Shown here piece after piece: positions 39,257 through 53,100 of a DNA stretch of 64,000 nt. The position numbers and the translations under genes were made by a program. The notes under the pieces were generated by a model. That model saw only the letters and a program-made list of their open reading frames with translations. It ran no database searches and was not told the origin of the DNA. Numbering within the stretch: the first letter of the stretch is position 1; each line of letters opens with the position of its first letter. Source of the DNA: Capitulum mitella (lineage: Eukaryota > Arthropoda > Thecostraca > Pollicipedomorpha > Pollicipedidae); contig CP099849.1 of assembly GCA_030062745.1 (NCBI GenBank), forward strand, positions 20,235,144-20,299,143, read 5' to 3'.

Positions 39257-39680
39257 GCTGCAGACTGACGTCGGGACGCGTCAGATGGTCGCAGACTGAC
39301 GTCGGGGTGTGTCAGACGGCTGCAGACTGATGCCAGGACGCGTCAGACGATTGACGGTTGCGAGATGATGCTCGAACTCGTCAGGACGGCTGGCGGCTGC
39401 GGACTGGTGTCAGGAACATCGGAAATGACGGCTGCGGATTAATGCCAGGACTGGGAACATCTACCGCCGTCCGTGGGCTGAGGTGGTGTTTTATCACAGG
39501 GCCTGACGTCTATACATGAGTCCACGAAATCGTCAAGATGACTGACGACTGCGTGCTGACGGGGCAATCGCCACTGCTGTTAATGTCAGCCTGTAGTGCT
39601 GAGAATATATTAAGTTGACTGACGGCAGGAGATTGCTGTAAGTAATCATCAGGACGACTGACGGCGGCAAGATGACGTCC
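39257..39680. repeat. 31-bp tandem repeat, three clear copies then decay
   Basis: Three copies at 39257-39349 share GCAGACTGAYGYCRGGRYG followed by GTCAGAYG at 31-bp spacing. Diverged copies (CTGCGGACTGGTGTCAGGA and similar) continue with irregular spacing to about 39680. Confidence 0.75.
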
Positions 39681-39689
39681 GGAATTTGT

Positions 39690-42600
39690 CAAACATCACG
39701 ATTTCCTGCTTTCGGGTCGAAGTTCAAAGGGATTCTGTCGGATGACAGACTTGAGGGATCTGACCAGACGATGGATGACCGCAGGCGCGCCCAAAGATTC
39801 TTCCGCGAGACGACCGACCGACGATGGGCGTCTGTCACTGACGTCAGCGCGGCAGACGCACGTGACTGATGGCCCCGGCACGCTCCGCTGGCCGGTCCGG
39901 CCACGGATAATGGACACGGGGACGTTCGGCTGGTGCGGGGCGAGCGCGACTGGCTCCACCAGCTGACGGGTGGGCCGCACTCGACGGAAGCCGAGAGCTC
40001 TTCTCCAGGTCTGGCCACGTCTGAGAGATACTCGTCTCTGCCTTCAGTGGCCTCTCGTCCCGGTTTCTCATCAATCTGACGTCATTCAGACCCCAGATCC
40101 ACCAGGTTTTCAAGAGCCCCGACTCCCAGCTCGCACAGTTTCGCGGTCACAAGTCGCGTGGTCCGCAAAAATAGAAAAGAGCAGCAGCACATATGCGATC
40201 ACCACCGAAATGGAAATGGAAGAGACTGCGAAAAACGCGGGCAAATTGGATTCTTCACCTCAAAGCCGCAGTCATCTGCCCGAGTTTCGCCAGCGACTAA
40301 ATCTGTCCAATGCGGCCAGCATCGTGACGCATCTCGTCCCCGAGGCTGGGAACCCGGCCAGGGAAAATCTCGCAAATTCTGACCAGACGAAGCGTGCAAA
40401 TGGTGTACTAATAAACAGGCCGCTGAGGAGCCGGGGAGGAAGCGGCCATATCAGACACCGCTGACTGCACCGAATGTATACAGGCCCTCTGAAGCCCGAT
40501 AAGACCGGGCGAGACGCCATGTACACCAGTTTTTGCAGCTCCCGCGACAAGGTCGCTGGGCGGGCCTCAAGGACAATGCCCACAGATTACATGAATCAAG
40601 AACAATAAAATGACAATTACAATAATTGGGGTATTACTCACCGAGATATGCATGCGGTGAATATCACTTCGGATCAGACTACAACTTTGAGACTGCTTGT
40701 CGGATTAGCGGCCCGCTCAATTTAGTGGTCGTTTGGAGATAACAATAACACGGCCGTGACACCTAGAAAAATAAATATTACATCGGTCTCGGCAGGCTGC
40801 GGGCGGCGGCGGCGCCTCGGTAGCCCGGTTTGTCTGCCTGCCTGTCTGTCTGCGAGGACTGTCCGGCAGCAGCGTGACCGCGATTTACGCACAGGATCTC
40901 AAACAGCCGAAAATGGACTGAGAAACCCAAATCACTTGGCCGCCAAAAGGCAACGAACCATGAAACAAAATCTAGTGTTGGGATCAAAGGACCTATTAGA
41001 CCTCAGTCTGCGTGACTGGCAGCGACCGAGCGCAGAGCCGCAGCCGGCGGTCGCCGTCCGATTGTCCTCCCTGCCGTACTCCACGCCTCCGTCGTACCGA
41101 CAAGCCATTTACCGCCGGCGGCGACTGAATGGGGTAGGAGTGGACATCGATGTTCAAGTGGACTTGCTGAGCTGGACTGAACCGCAGGGCGGGGAAAAAT
41201 TAAATTCTGACATGCACACCACTCCTACAATGGGCAGCAACACAAAGCCGATCGAAGGGATTAGTGGCCTTTTTTAATGGCTGTGCTGAACGACTGAAAA
41301 CATTCTAGCCGATTCGCTTAAGACCCGAAGAAATGGAAAAATGGGAAGAGTGAAGAGCGTTCTTTGAAACGTAATGTAAAGCAATTTTTTCCCGTTTCCA
41401 GGGAAATCAACGGGCACTCATTCTACCACAGGACAACTAGGCGTGAAAAAAAAAACAAGCCGGACTCCTGCTGCCAAATACGAACCAGTCAACGTCCGCC
41501 TTTCGTGTAAGCGCCAAAGCGTCGTACCCAGTAACCCCGCAGCTTGTGTAGCAAGTCTAATCGAATCTGCCCTGCGTTGAAACCACTTCAAAATTATGCG
41601 AGATTTGGGATGGCCGCTTGTCCGGCTGACAAAGCACAGCTGACGCCTCCGTGAGCCTCGCGACGACAGCGCCGATTCGTCCCGTCTGAACGCCGCAACG
41701 CGATCAGCAGGTGACATCACCAGACCGACTGTCACCAGAAACAATAAGAATTATCTTTCGCAGTCTCGATTGTCGCGCAGATATTCCGCACGCGTCTCTA
41801 CCAGCCGACAGCCCATCACGATCGGGTGTCATTCGCGCCGCAGCGCCGCGCCGGTTTCCCGCTCCGTTTATTTAGCCGCGGCGACTCCTCCGGCGGGCAG
41901 ACGACCGTGCCCAATCAGCGCCCGTCTCGCGGCCGTATCTGCGGCCGTCAGCTGGCGCGGCCGCGGCTCAGCTGCTGGCGCCCGTGCGCCAGGCGCCGCC
42001 CCGACATCTGGTCCGTCCTATCTTAATGCAATCATCATGTCCTGCGCGAGAGACCCGATCGTCATCGCCGCCCTCGGGCGTCGGACCGGAAGACGGGCCC
42101 CGCCCGATCCCGCGGGGCATGGCGGGACTGACAATGACCCGCGGCGCCCTCGGCGATGTTGCAGCCGATGTCAGCCAAAAAGCCAGAAGTCGGTTCCAGT
42201 GACATGGTCGAGTCAACGTGGGTCTCGGGGTGCCAGACGAACGCCCCGGAAGAGGCCGTCATCGTGGATGAATCCGGATATATGAGTCATTTCGATGCAC
42301 TGCTGCAATACGCATTGACGTCGACGGGCAGTTCCATCAGTCGATAAAGACATGACAAGTAATTGGTCTAAACTTTTAGTGGGGTGTCAAGGGTCACAAA
42401 TCCCCGTAACGTCTCCAAGGGCATATGCGCCGTTCCGAAGTTCGGATTTTCCGCTTACATTGAAGTGGCGACTGAGGGACCCCGGGAAGTCGCGACGGGC
42501 AAACAACCCGACGCCAACGCCAAACGCGTTGTTATTTCTACAATTGCCTGATGGCAACCATCTGCACGGTACGTCATGGGTGTATTTAATGACATCCCGG

Positions 42601-45224
42601 TCCTGTCAAAATAGAAGACTACGCACTATCGATAAAGCCCCGACGATTTTAGCCAATATACAAATCACAAATCGTTAGCTTACAAATAGTTTGCGAGCGG
42701 AATAACTCATGCTAGTTCCTGTATCAAAATGAAGCAAGTACAGAGATATGTTCACGGTGAAGAAAAAACCATTTACATAAGGCCCTTGACAGAGGCTAGT
42801 TAATAGTCTGATGTCACCTTTAATGGACGTGTATGCAAAGAGCAAGCTATCACATAGGCTTACCAGCCGAAACAGGGAACCATTAGCGCAACTAGCAGGG
42901 ACACTTAAAAGTTGCTAAATGCCTTGCCTGTTCACCGGTAGACAACATCTCACCCAGAATTCGTTACAGGTACAGAATGCAAATAGAGCCAAACAAGACT
43001 TGCAGATTCAAATATTCACTCCGCAGTGTATTCAGCACCCCGATTCACGTCCCGGCATGATCACCAGAAACTGGTCGCGATCCGAACTCTGCGCGGAAAC
43101 TCGCTGCGGCAGGAACTCCGGCGTTTCCGCCGCCCGCCGGCGCCGGGCGGCCGCCGTCCTCCCACGGCCGATCCGTCGGCGGGTCCTCAGCGGTCGGCCG
43201 CCGGCCGGCGGCGTCGGCGCGTCTGGCGGCCGCGGTATGTCGCAGTTTACCGCGCCGCCGAATCGGGCCCAATTCGCACCTGCTGTTTATTTGGCCGTCC
43301 GTCGGCCGCGCGCCCCGCCGCGTTACCAGGCGACGCTCTTCCGGTCGGGCACGCGACCCCCCGTCAGCGGGCGCCGCTCCCCGTCCTTGGGCGCCGTGAC
43401 CTAGGCTGGGCCGGCGGGGCTCCGGCGCTGGGTGGGGCCGCAGCCTCACCCACAAACACTCGGTAAACACCTCACATCGGCGCCGCGCCGGTGGCTGAGG
43501 TAGCGGAGAGGCCGAGTCGTCCCCACCTCTCTCGGCCCGTCCGCAGCAGGCCCGTACTGCGCAGTGGCCCGGCTGCGCTCCCTCTCACCCCGTCTGGCCG
43601 GTGTGAACGTGCCTTGTTTTTCGTTGTTCGCGTGGCTGAGCAAGCACTCCCTTCAGCCGGCTGCGGTGACTTCAGACCCGTTCCTCTGCCCGTCCATCTC
43701 TCAGCATGCCTGTCCATATATTCCTCTGCGCCACGAGTCCTGGTCAGCTCAGAAGCCATCGCTCCTCAACCGTCCTTCATCCGAAGTCCTCCCGTCCCGC
43801 CAGCTCACGTGCCCGACCCGCTACCGCCACGGGCACGCGGCGACCCTTGCCGCGCCGGCACGTGTGAGGAGCACGAGCAGCACCGCGCCGACAGGTCCGC
43901 CGGCGCCGGCCAGATCCGATCTCACGGATGCACACCGCGTTACCGATGCAAATGAAGGCATGTGATTCGATTAGCGGCAGGGAGCCGGCGCCGGCGGCCG
44001 GCCGCCGCAGGAGAACAGGGCCGGCCGATCGGGTCTTGCGTCAGCACCGCGGCGTCCGCGCGGCGCGATTTATTTGTTTGTTTATCCGTGTAGACGCCAC
44101 TCGCCTGACACGCAAATGACAGGGCGCGACATATGGAGATAACCTGCGCCGCGTCTGCCGCGGACGGCGCGGCGGGCGCGGCGGACGCGGCGCAGGCGCC
44201 GCCCGTGCAGCGCCGTCCGCCCGGCCGTCACGTCCGATGAGACGACCACGCGGGACCACCGGCGCCGCGTGACGGCGGCGGCCGGCGGCGTCTCGGGGCG
44301 GCGGCACGTCCGGAGCGGACAACCGGCGGAGCGGCAGCACGTCCGAACAGGTCCGGACGCCGCGGCGGCCGGCGCAGGTGAGAACATGACTCAAGAGCCG
44401 CCGCCGGCCGGCCGGCTCCAACCCGTGAGACCCGGCCATCGGCGCGCGCCGGAGCCCCTCCCCCCCTCCGCCGGGCCGGAACATTCCGCGGATACCGGCG
44501 GCGGCGCGGCCGCGATGAAGACGCGGCGGGCGCAGCACGACTCCGCCGCCGTCTGGGTGGTCGGCGGCCGCCGGCCATCAGCCGACCGCGCCGCCGCCGG
44601 CGCCGGCCACAATGCGCGCCGCCGCCGGCCGCGTCAATGGCCCGCCGGGTAATTCATCGGCGGCCGGTTAGCGGCCGATTACGGCTGGGTCCGCGGCCGG
44701 GACCCCCCGCGGCGCCGGCGCGGAGGTGCGCCGGCCGCCGGCCCGGCCGCGCCGCTGGAGACCGGCCGGTAATGGACGTGTCCGCTGTCCGGCAGCCAGC
44801 GTCATTTGCCTGGAGGTCTTTGTGCCCCGTGCAGCGGCCTTTGTGAGTTGAGAGGGGTTAATTGTCCGGTGTCGGCGCGTATATATCGGCTTTCATTGCT
44901 GAGTGGAGCGTCAGGTGGCGCCTGGGGTGTGAAGCGGATGCGGTTACCAAATGTACAAGCAAAGTTTTGGGTGAATTTTCCCAGCAGTGCCGCAGAGCCA
45001 ATCCCAGACCACGAGACAGCGCATTACGCGGATGCCTGGTCCGCCCTTTTCTTACGCGGACGCCAAAACTTGGTTGTCTGCAGCTCGTGTTGCAGGCTCG
45101 TTGCTCGCGTCAGTGCGGCCAAATCGGCATGATTTATGACCTGCGGGAACGGTCCCTTCCGTCCTCGTTGCCCAACCACCCAGTGCAACGGCGAATCACC
45201 ACCGAAGCCCAATCAGCCGTCTTC
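39690..45224. other. Non-coding sequence without recognised genes
   Basis: Open frames here are short or arginine/proline-rich on both strands and carry no domain I recognise. There is a brief TGTC/TGCC run near 40.84 kb. The stretch 42.3-43.0 kb is noticeably more AT-rich than its flanks, with nothing identifiable in it. Confidence 0.5.
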
Positions 45225-45540
45225 AGGCCCCGCAACAGCTTCCAAAGCCTAAGACGCGACGTTTCCAGGCTCCACAGCAGAGTTTCCAGGTTCCATGACG
45301 CCAGGTCTCTGGGCTCCACAGCACTGTCCCCAGGCTCCGCAGGAAACTCCAGGTTCCGCAGCAGCCTTCAGGCTTCATAGCACAGTTTCCGGGTTCTACA
45401 GCAACGCGTCTAGACCTCGTGACCGTCACTGGACTCCACAGCAGTCTGTAGACTCCTCGGCAATCTCCAAGTTCCACAGAACCTCCGGAGTATTCGCCAG
45501 ATTGCAGGCTCCTCAGGAGAGACTGCAGGCTTCATAGAGG
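45225..45540. repeat. Degenerate about 30-bp tandem repeat (CCAGGYTCCACAGCA)
   Basis: About ten units share YYCCAGGYTCCRCAGCA-like cores at 25-35 bp spacing, with many substitutions. Minus-strand frames across it give WSLET-type peptide repeats, a repeat artefact. Confidence 0.7.
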
Positions 45541-45644
45541 TCACTGAGGCCGCCGAAGCGGCCGAGAAGCCGCAAAATGGCGCCCGGCGGCCGCCGCCAC
45601 GCGCCAACGTCAAACTCCATCCGCCAGCGCTATTGTTGATGGGC

Positions 45645-45720
45645 TGACGTCATGAGACGGATGACGTCACATCACAAACAGGCCAAACGTCGGCGGGCCG
45701 GCTCGGCCTGGCTATTTATA
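45645..45720 (+). promoter_or_regulatory. Twin CRE sites and TATA-like box, candidate core promoter
   Basis: Two exact TGACGTCA palindromes lie at 45645-45652 and 45662-45669, and TATTTATA follows at 45713-45720. This spacing resembles a CRE-driven TATA promoter on the plus strand that would start near 45745. No coding region follows that I can recognise, so it may be an enhancer, an unannotated transcript start, or chance. Confidence 0.3.
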
Positions 45721-47020
45721 CGGACCGCTTGGATGTGTATCAAGAGCGGCGCGCAGGTAGACGGAGGTGGCCCCTGCCAGGCGCGGAATGTCGCCCCAAG
45801 CGCCGGCGTGAGAAACAGAGGATTCGGGCGGAGCGTTGCCGCTGGTACGACACCGTCCTCACAGCGCCTGGCGGAAAACGAGCCGGAACCGCAGGGGTGT
45901 GACCGCCCTCTGGGCCACGTGTGGGCGCCCCTGGGGCTTTAGTGGATGCGCCTGAGTTGAATGCTACTAAAATGTTCTCGATAAGGCGCGGTATTCGAAG
46001 AAAATCAATATTTCTCAAAGGAAGCTTTGGTACTTCCAACGTCTTCAGACTCGGAGGCCTTTGACGTCACTCGCTTTCATGTGCGCAAAATAGGGAACAC
46101 CGACTCTATTGGAGCTATTCTTGTAGACTCCGCAGGTGTCCACTTGACAGAAGCACGTTGAAAGGCACTTCTTGAAACAAACGACTCCAAGAGAATCCAC
46201 GTTCTGTGTACTGGAGTCCTGGTAAGCAGCGCTGGTGGTTGGTCGATTTAGACTTCCCTTTCCGGTAGGATCGCTCCCAGCCCTATCCTTTGTCCGTGTT
46301 TCCGGGACGGTGACGCCAGAGCGCGGCGTCACGCTGCCGTCACGTCGATCAGTCCGCTAGCGGGAAGGTCTGGACTTCTGCCGCGGTGTCACACCAGAAG
46401 GCAGGAAGGCAGAGGAGGCGGCAGCGGCTGCGCCACCGCTCCGCCGACCACGTCCGTCGCGGCCGACCGCCAACGACGCCTTCTCGAGATGCGTCTCACC
46501 CCTTCCCGAGAGCCGCCGCGTGAGTCAGAGTACCGAGAGCGCGGCCGCCCCCGCCTCCTCCCGCGGAGCTCGTCAGGACCGGCCAACGAAGGCGGCCGGC
46601 CGACCCCGCTCTTCAAACTTTCACGCCGGGCCATTAGCGGTCTGCGCCCGGCCGGGATATCGACGTGGAAGGAGCAGCGCGTTGCCGGCGGCCGTGCAGG
46701 CGGCCGCCGGCCGCGCCGGGACGACGCCAGCTGGTCGGCCGCCAGCCGGCGCCGGAGACCGCCGGTTTTATCTCTATTTCGGCCGCGGCGGGACAGGTGA
46801 ACGGTCCGCGCGCGGGACGCCGGTCGCCGGCCCGTCACAGAACGTCGCCACAGATCGGACACGACGACCAGCTGCCGGCGGCGCTTCCGCGCTGAATGGC
46901 TCCGGCCGGCCGAACAAGGTCCAGCTGCAGCTCGGCGGAAAGCGAGATGTCCGCCGCGCACGCGGCAACCACGCTGCGGACGGTTGAGCAATCGTCGCAC
47001 GGCGCGGCAGCGTTGGGGCG

Positions 47021-47103
47021 TATATAAACGAACACGTCTGGGTGGCTGTTGAGGCTGATTCACGCCGTCGCTGCACCCATCGTCAGCGTGAGCAATGACG
47101 TCA
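47021..47103 (+). promoter_or_regulatory. TATATAAA box with nearby CRE, weak promoter candidate
   Basis: TATATAAA sits at 47021-47028 in GC-rich surroundings, and an exact TGACGTCA palindrome lies at 47096-47103. A start near 47050 would be expected on the plus strand. No downstream gene is recognised. Confidence 0.2.
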
Positions 47104-50100
47104 GTCACAGTCAACAAAGGATCCTCCGCATGTTCTGTCCTTCAGTGCGGAAAAACGCGCAGTTCGTCATAGCTGCGACAGTCAAGTTTCGCCTTTTTCG
47201 GCTTTCCTTCCGATCAAAGGCAAGGTCTCGGTTCCAGGCCGCATCGCATCCTGCCTTCCCAATTCGCCCCAGGACAAGGACACTGTCACGCTCCACCGTT
47301 TCTCTCGGTCCGCTCGATGCATCATTCCTTCTGGTCCTCACAATTCGCCGCTCCGAAGGGCCGCAGGATGCGTCACGTTTCTCGGCGCTCATGATCCGCG
47401 GTTCTTCCCTGTTCGTGCAGTCCTCCGGTCCTGGCGGCGGAAGCGGCGGCGGCGCCCAATCGCGGGCCGGACGGCCGGTTCGGCGCGGCGATGGCCTCTC
47501 CTGCGTCCTCATGTAAACAGTGGCTAAGTAAAGGGCAAACACTGTCTGGCCGCCAGCCGTAAGCCGGCGTGACAGACGCGCAGCCGCGGCGACGGATCGC
47601 AGTCGCCGGTCCCGCCGGAAACTGGACAAGCACGCGTCTAGCGCGCGCTGCACGTCACAGACCTCTCCGACCCAGCGGACCTTTTTAGCGTAGTTCACGA
47701 AATCGTTCAGGGCACGCAGCCTCTTCCTGAAATGAGTGCTTAGGTGATTCGAAGTTCTGAATCACAGGAGAAACAATCTCCTTTGAAAAGCAATACGGAT
47801 GACGTTGATCACACAAGCACATCAGCAACATCCGTAACAAGACACATCGCGTTTGTTAAAGGTGATAAGGTGGACAGTTTCTTCGCGGTTTGTTTCAATG
47901 TTTCTTATAGTCATCACGGTTACAGCCTTCTGCCACAAGAGGGTGAGGGACCTGCGCACCTCGCCATTCCCGCGGCCACTCGGCGCCGCCTGACCCCGCT
48001 GCCCCCTCCACCCACTCCCTCGTCATTTCCGCCGCACCCTGCCTCCTGCATCCTGCGGCTCATGACATCACAGCTGACTCAGCTCGCAGCGGTCAGGCCG
48101 CCGAACAGAGAGGCGGGCGGGCGGCAGTGTGGCCAACTTTTCCTGTCCGTGCCGGCGGCCGAGGCGGAATACGCTCGAGGTCGCTCCGGCGGCGGCGACG
48201 CCGGTGTCCGGGCCGTGCTGCCAGGCGCCGGTAGTTGACCCGCGATTAACCCGAGGAACGCCAGCCCCGCCGCCGCGGCACCCACGGCTGCTGCAGCTCG
48301 GAAACCGCGAAAGGTCGCTGCCACGGCTTTTGCGGCCCGCCCGTGGGAGGAGGCGTCGCCGCCGCCGCCGCCGTCGCACGGCCGAGTGAAGCTGGCCGTT
48401 CGCCTCGCCTGCAGCCGCCGCCCGGTGTTGCCAGGCGGGCGCGGCGCGGCGCCCGCTCCGGCCGCCGCTCCGCCGCCGGCGACGAGGCGGGGCGCCTCCG
48501 CAATCGGTCGTCGGTTCCGACAGCTGCCAGGTGCGGCCACCGCCTGTAACACCGGGCGGTCGACGGCGTTCCGGAAGCGCGCTCGCCACGTGAGACCCAC
48601 TCACGGCTGAGAACCACGCAGGAGGCGCCTCCGCCGGCGCGTGCACCCCTCCTGCGGGGCCCTCACGGCCGCAGTTCCCGATCAATGGTGGTGCCAGGCA
48701 GGGGCCCGGTGTTCCCATGTGAGCCTCTGCTCGCGGCTGATGTATTGATGCGACACAACCGCGGCACGGCCAGGGACATTAAACGGGGTGGGGGTCTCAC
48801 GGGGGGAGGGAGTCCCACGGGGGCGGCGGCGGCGCCTCTTCGCCAGCACCCCGACCTTGTCGTGCAGGCGTACACAAACCGCACGGCGCCGACTTCAGGG
48901 TAGCTGAGAACGGCGCGGTTTGGAGGCCTCCTAACCGGACTTGCAAGCGAAGCGGGACGACCAAGGCGAGTGACGTGATGGTTTATTTGCGATTCTCGCG
49001 CCGCTGCACCAAACATTTGCGCAGCATAAAGCGAACGAGAGGCCAGTGACGAGGCGATAACTCATCGGCAGCTTCCAACGTCGCGTCCTCTGGGCCGCAA
49101 GTTTACGACGTGACAAAGCCAAGAACATCTGTCGGTCTGTCGTCGGCCACTTGGTCTGCCCCGTTCCGACTGTCATCGCCGACCGACAGCCGTCAATTCC
49201 GACCCCGGAGAGCAATTATCGGCGCACGCTCGGCGCCGGTTCGAGGCGTGGGCCGGCCTGACCTCGCCGCCGGAGCCCGCCGACGTGCAGAGCATGAAAC
49301 TGGCGGCCGGAGAGCAGTAGCGGACGCCCGGTCACCTGCAGCCGGGGCCGGCCGAAGCCGAACGGGTGGTAAGAACAGGACGGGCAGCGCAAGCGGCAGA
49401 GGAAGCCGGATAGAAGATCGGTGGAAGGAGCTCGGCTGAGAGGAGCGTCGATGCGGCTCTGAACTGGCAGGTCACGAAGCTTTGTGTAGAACTGCTGGAC
49501 CAATACGGATGCATTTCATAGACTATGCCATGACACATACTGGAAGAGGAGCTTGTGTGGACCCGATTTCATGGAGCTCCGTCCCATACAGTTTTTTTTC
49601 GGACTGCAGCGTCATTGTTCCGACAGCTGCAACACGGCGCACTGGGTACCCCAGGTCGCACGATCGGCGTTCAGAAAGGCGCCGGACTTCGACCACCAGG
49701 CGCGCCAGTGGACAGGCCGGTGACACGCCTCGGCCGGCCGCAGGGTCGGCTGGCCTTCCTCATCACCTCGACAGTGAGCGGTCTCTCTCTCTGGCTGTCA
49801 GCTCAGGCGCCGAGTGAATTGGCGTGTCGGGCGCGCTGCCTCTCGCGGTGCTTCACGCTTGTCCGACCGGATAGTTGGCAAACAGTTGCGTGAAGAATTG
49901 ACACACCGCCAGCCGGGATGAGCACAGAAGACTTGCAGGCCCGCGAACTGTGCCGTTACGGGTAAGCTCATGACAGAGTTTGTGTTAGGTGCATATCTCC
50001 GGAGGCATCGCTAGCGACGCTCTCTGAGATATAGCAAATAATGTAAACGGCAGCAATTTGACGCAAGTAGTAGATGAGCGACGTGCTAAAAGCGACGTTC

Positions 50101-53100
50101 AGCCGTCAATCGCCACGAGGCGTGGCCGCAAACAAAACAGTAGCTGTACGTGCCAAAACCAAACAGACACTGGCAGACAGGCACGTGGCAAGTTGGAGGC
50201 TTCTAAAATTGGCCAACACCCTTTCCGTTTAGGCAACATTGATATATATTTACCCGACTGCGAGTCGAAAGCGTTATATCCATCACTATACTACAGCAAT
50301 GGTAACCACTCAGATATCTTGCAAAATCCTTTGTTTCCCAGCTACGACAGAAAATGCGCATATTGCTCTCAGCAACAGCGAAAGGGTGCACCACTCACTA
50401 CTGAAACCTGGGCCACCGGAACACGAGCCAAACGCGTCAACAAGTTCCGCGAATATGACATCACCGCGTGAATTTTAACCACGTCTCCGACGCGGCCTCC
50501 GGTGACGCCACACTGCTGGAAACACGGCAGCCGCGAGCCGCGGCCTGGCGCAGACCTCTTTTGCCGCAGGCGGTTTCCGCTGGACGCCGACGCCGGCGGC
50601 CCGGCTACAAAACAAAGTCCCCGCGCCCCGGCCGGCCGAGGTCGATGTCGCGTGCTCAAATCACAGTCATCATTTGTGGCGCCGCTGGCCGGGCTGGTTT
50701 GAACAGGGCCCCTCCAGATTCCGGCCGCTCCAAATGGACGACCGGTGCCGAATGTCGGGCGGTGATAGAGAACCAAATATCCACGACGGCGATGGAAGCC
50801 AAGATCATGCTGTCTTTCCATGGCACACAATCTAATGTTTTAATCTTCGGCTCGGAAAGCTGCGAAAAAATAAACAAACAAAACATGAATATTGCTTCTT
50901 GCATGCATTTAAACGATAACCTTAAAAACTCCGAGATTGAGATGACGCCACATGCTGTCGTTTCTGCGACAAAATGGAATATCCCACTGCAAAATTATTG
51001 TACGCAGTAATCAGTTGTTTGTCTTTCAACGTTAATACAACGCATCTGGGGACCAATAAAAAAAGAAGTGAAGGTTAAGACAACCGAATACCTCCCTGAA
51101 ACCTCCCCAGTCAGTAACTGGCCCTGGAAAGTTCCTTTAGGGACTGCACAATCGACATGTGACACTTTTCTACGCAGCGCGTGCGTGCGTTGCCCTGCCG
51201 CCGCGCTACGTTGTGCGACTTTCGACAAACCCCTGCGCGGTGGCGGGCGACGGAAGTTTTCTGCAGCGTGACGGCGGGGGGGGGGGCGTCCAATCAATAA
51301 AGCCCGAAACCTGCCCGGCCCTGGTCTCGAATGTCATCTCTGCTCCTCGCTCGGATGCGGATGAGAGGCCGTCGGCAGCGACCACGGCAGCGGTGCGGAA
51401 CTCGGAAATTAATTCAGACCCCGCATCCTTCAGCGGACCTGTCGGCTGTCGCTGCAGTTATTTTGCAACTTGGGAAACCGACTGCCGGCTGCGGAAACTT
51501 GGACTTGAGCGAACAGCATGCAGCACCCATTCAAAGACTGACTCAACCGTGTTCAAGCCCATTCACGACATCATTGACTTGGTCGTCAAAGTTGGGAACA
51601 ATCTTAATTAGGTTGAACGTGCATTAACGGTGCTGGAAATTACTTGCCAGCTGAGCAATTTGTGTGACCTCAATTAGGCAAACCCAAGTGGTCCTTACAT
51701 TTCGGGAATAGCAAGCAAATGGATTACACCATAGGTTTGCGGCGATTTGTTTCGAAAAATCCGGTTGAACGACATATAAACGGAGTCGATTTTCTTGTCG
51801 GGTAACCAGCAATCCAGCGACTTTCAGCTGCGTATCAGAGAGAATTTCCACACAATGCTCGTTCAGTTCAAATTACCGAAATGTTTCACACGCTATGATT
51901 ACATCATCGTTATCAAGAATGTTCAAAAGACCACGAAAAACAGAGTTCACTTCTAGGAAAAGAGGAGAAAAACGATATAAAAAGAGGGGAGGAGTTCTTT
52001 TGCAGCACGAAAGCAAGGACAGTAGCTGCAATGGCCACGGTAAACGACACAGTTTCCCTGTCATACGCCTCTAAATAAACGCTGCCACCAAACTGCCTCC
52101 AGCCACGGCTAAAACCTAGACGCGAGCGCTAGCCTGCTCCTCCCGAACCAAGGCGGCACCGCCATACACCTGCTCTGGCCCGAGGGTCGCCCGTCGCCGC
52201 CGCGGCCTCCCGCGCCGGTCCTCTGCAGGACTGGCCCGCCACCGGCCCATGTCGGACGGAGCGGGCCGAGTCGGTGTGCACCGCGCAGGTAATGACCTTA
52301 ATGCCGGGCAACGGCCTGCAGCGGCCCGGGGGGACGGCCCGCCCGCTGATAATACACGTGTTAAAGGACGAGACAAATTAGGCGCGGCTGGCGCCGGTCG
52401 GCGGCCGCCGCTTGTTGTCGGACCTGCTCCGTGTGCACCGAGATGAAGGTGGCAGATGATGTGTAGTTTGCTTTCTGTGGCTGACCTGCCGCCTGCCGAC
52501 AGTGGCCCGACGGATTTCTATGCTGTGGTTTACTTAATGCTGAAGGAAACAAAATGCTTTTGTTGTACGCTGGCAGTTATTGCTGCTGTCATGGATATGG
52601 GTATCACATCCTTATTGACCAAGAAAAATGTAATAATTATATCTAGCAATAACAAACATGATCCTTATAACTAACGAAATTGTACCAGTGCACACTTGCT
52701 GATGTATTCAAAAACGTCAGTTTCCAGTAAAACGCACAACCTGTTTACATCACTCGGTAAAACTGCATGAAAGAATACTAGCGGATTCGGCGTAAGTGGC
52801 TAAAAGCATCGTTTACTCACCCAAAAATACCGGAACGAGGCGAACGAGCCTAATCACAACCAGCCAGCGTCCAACAACAAACACCGGCGAATCAGTGCGG
52901 TGCCGGCCGGCCGGGAATACGGCGCGGCCCCGCGGTCAGGCGTCAGCCGAGTTCGTGGAGGCGCCGGCGACGGGTGGTGAGCCCGGCCTCTGCCGGCCTG
53001 TTGCTGTTGGCAGCCGGACACTGGCGTCACGGCCGGACGGTCCTGTTCTGGTGACGTGACAGCCCCGCTGCTCTCCTCCGTCCTATCCTCCTGCCGGTCT

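Noticed and set aside
51873..52064. Signal-peptide-like frame considered as glypican exon 1
   Set aside because: It lacks the G/C third-position bias of the glypican exons and shows no suitable phase-1 donor followed by glypican-like residues.
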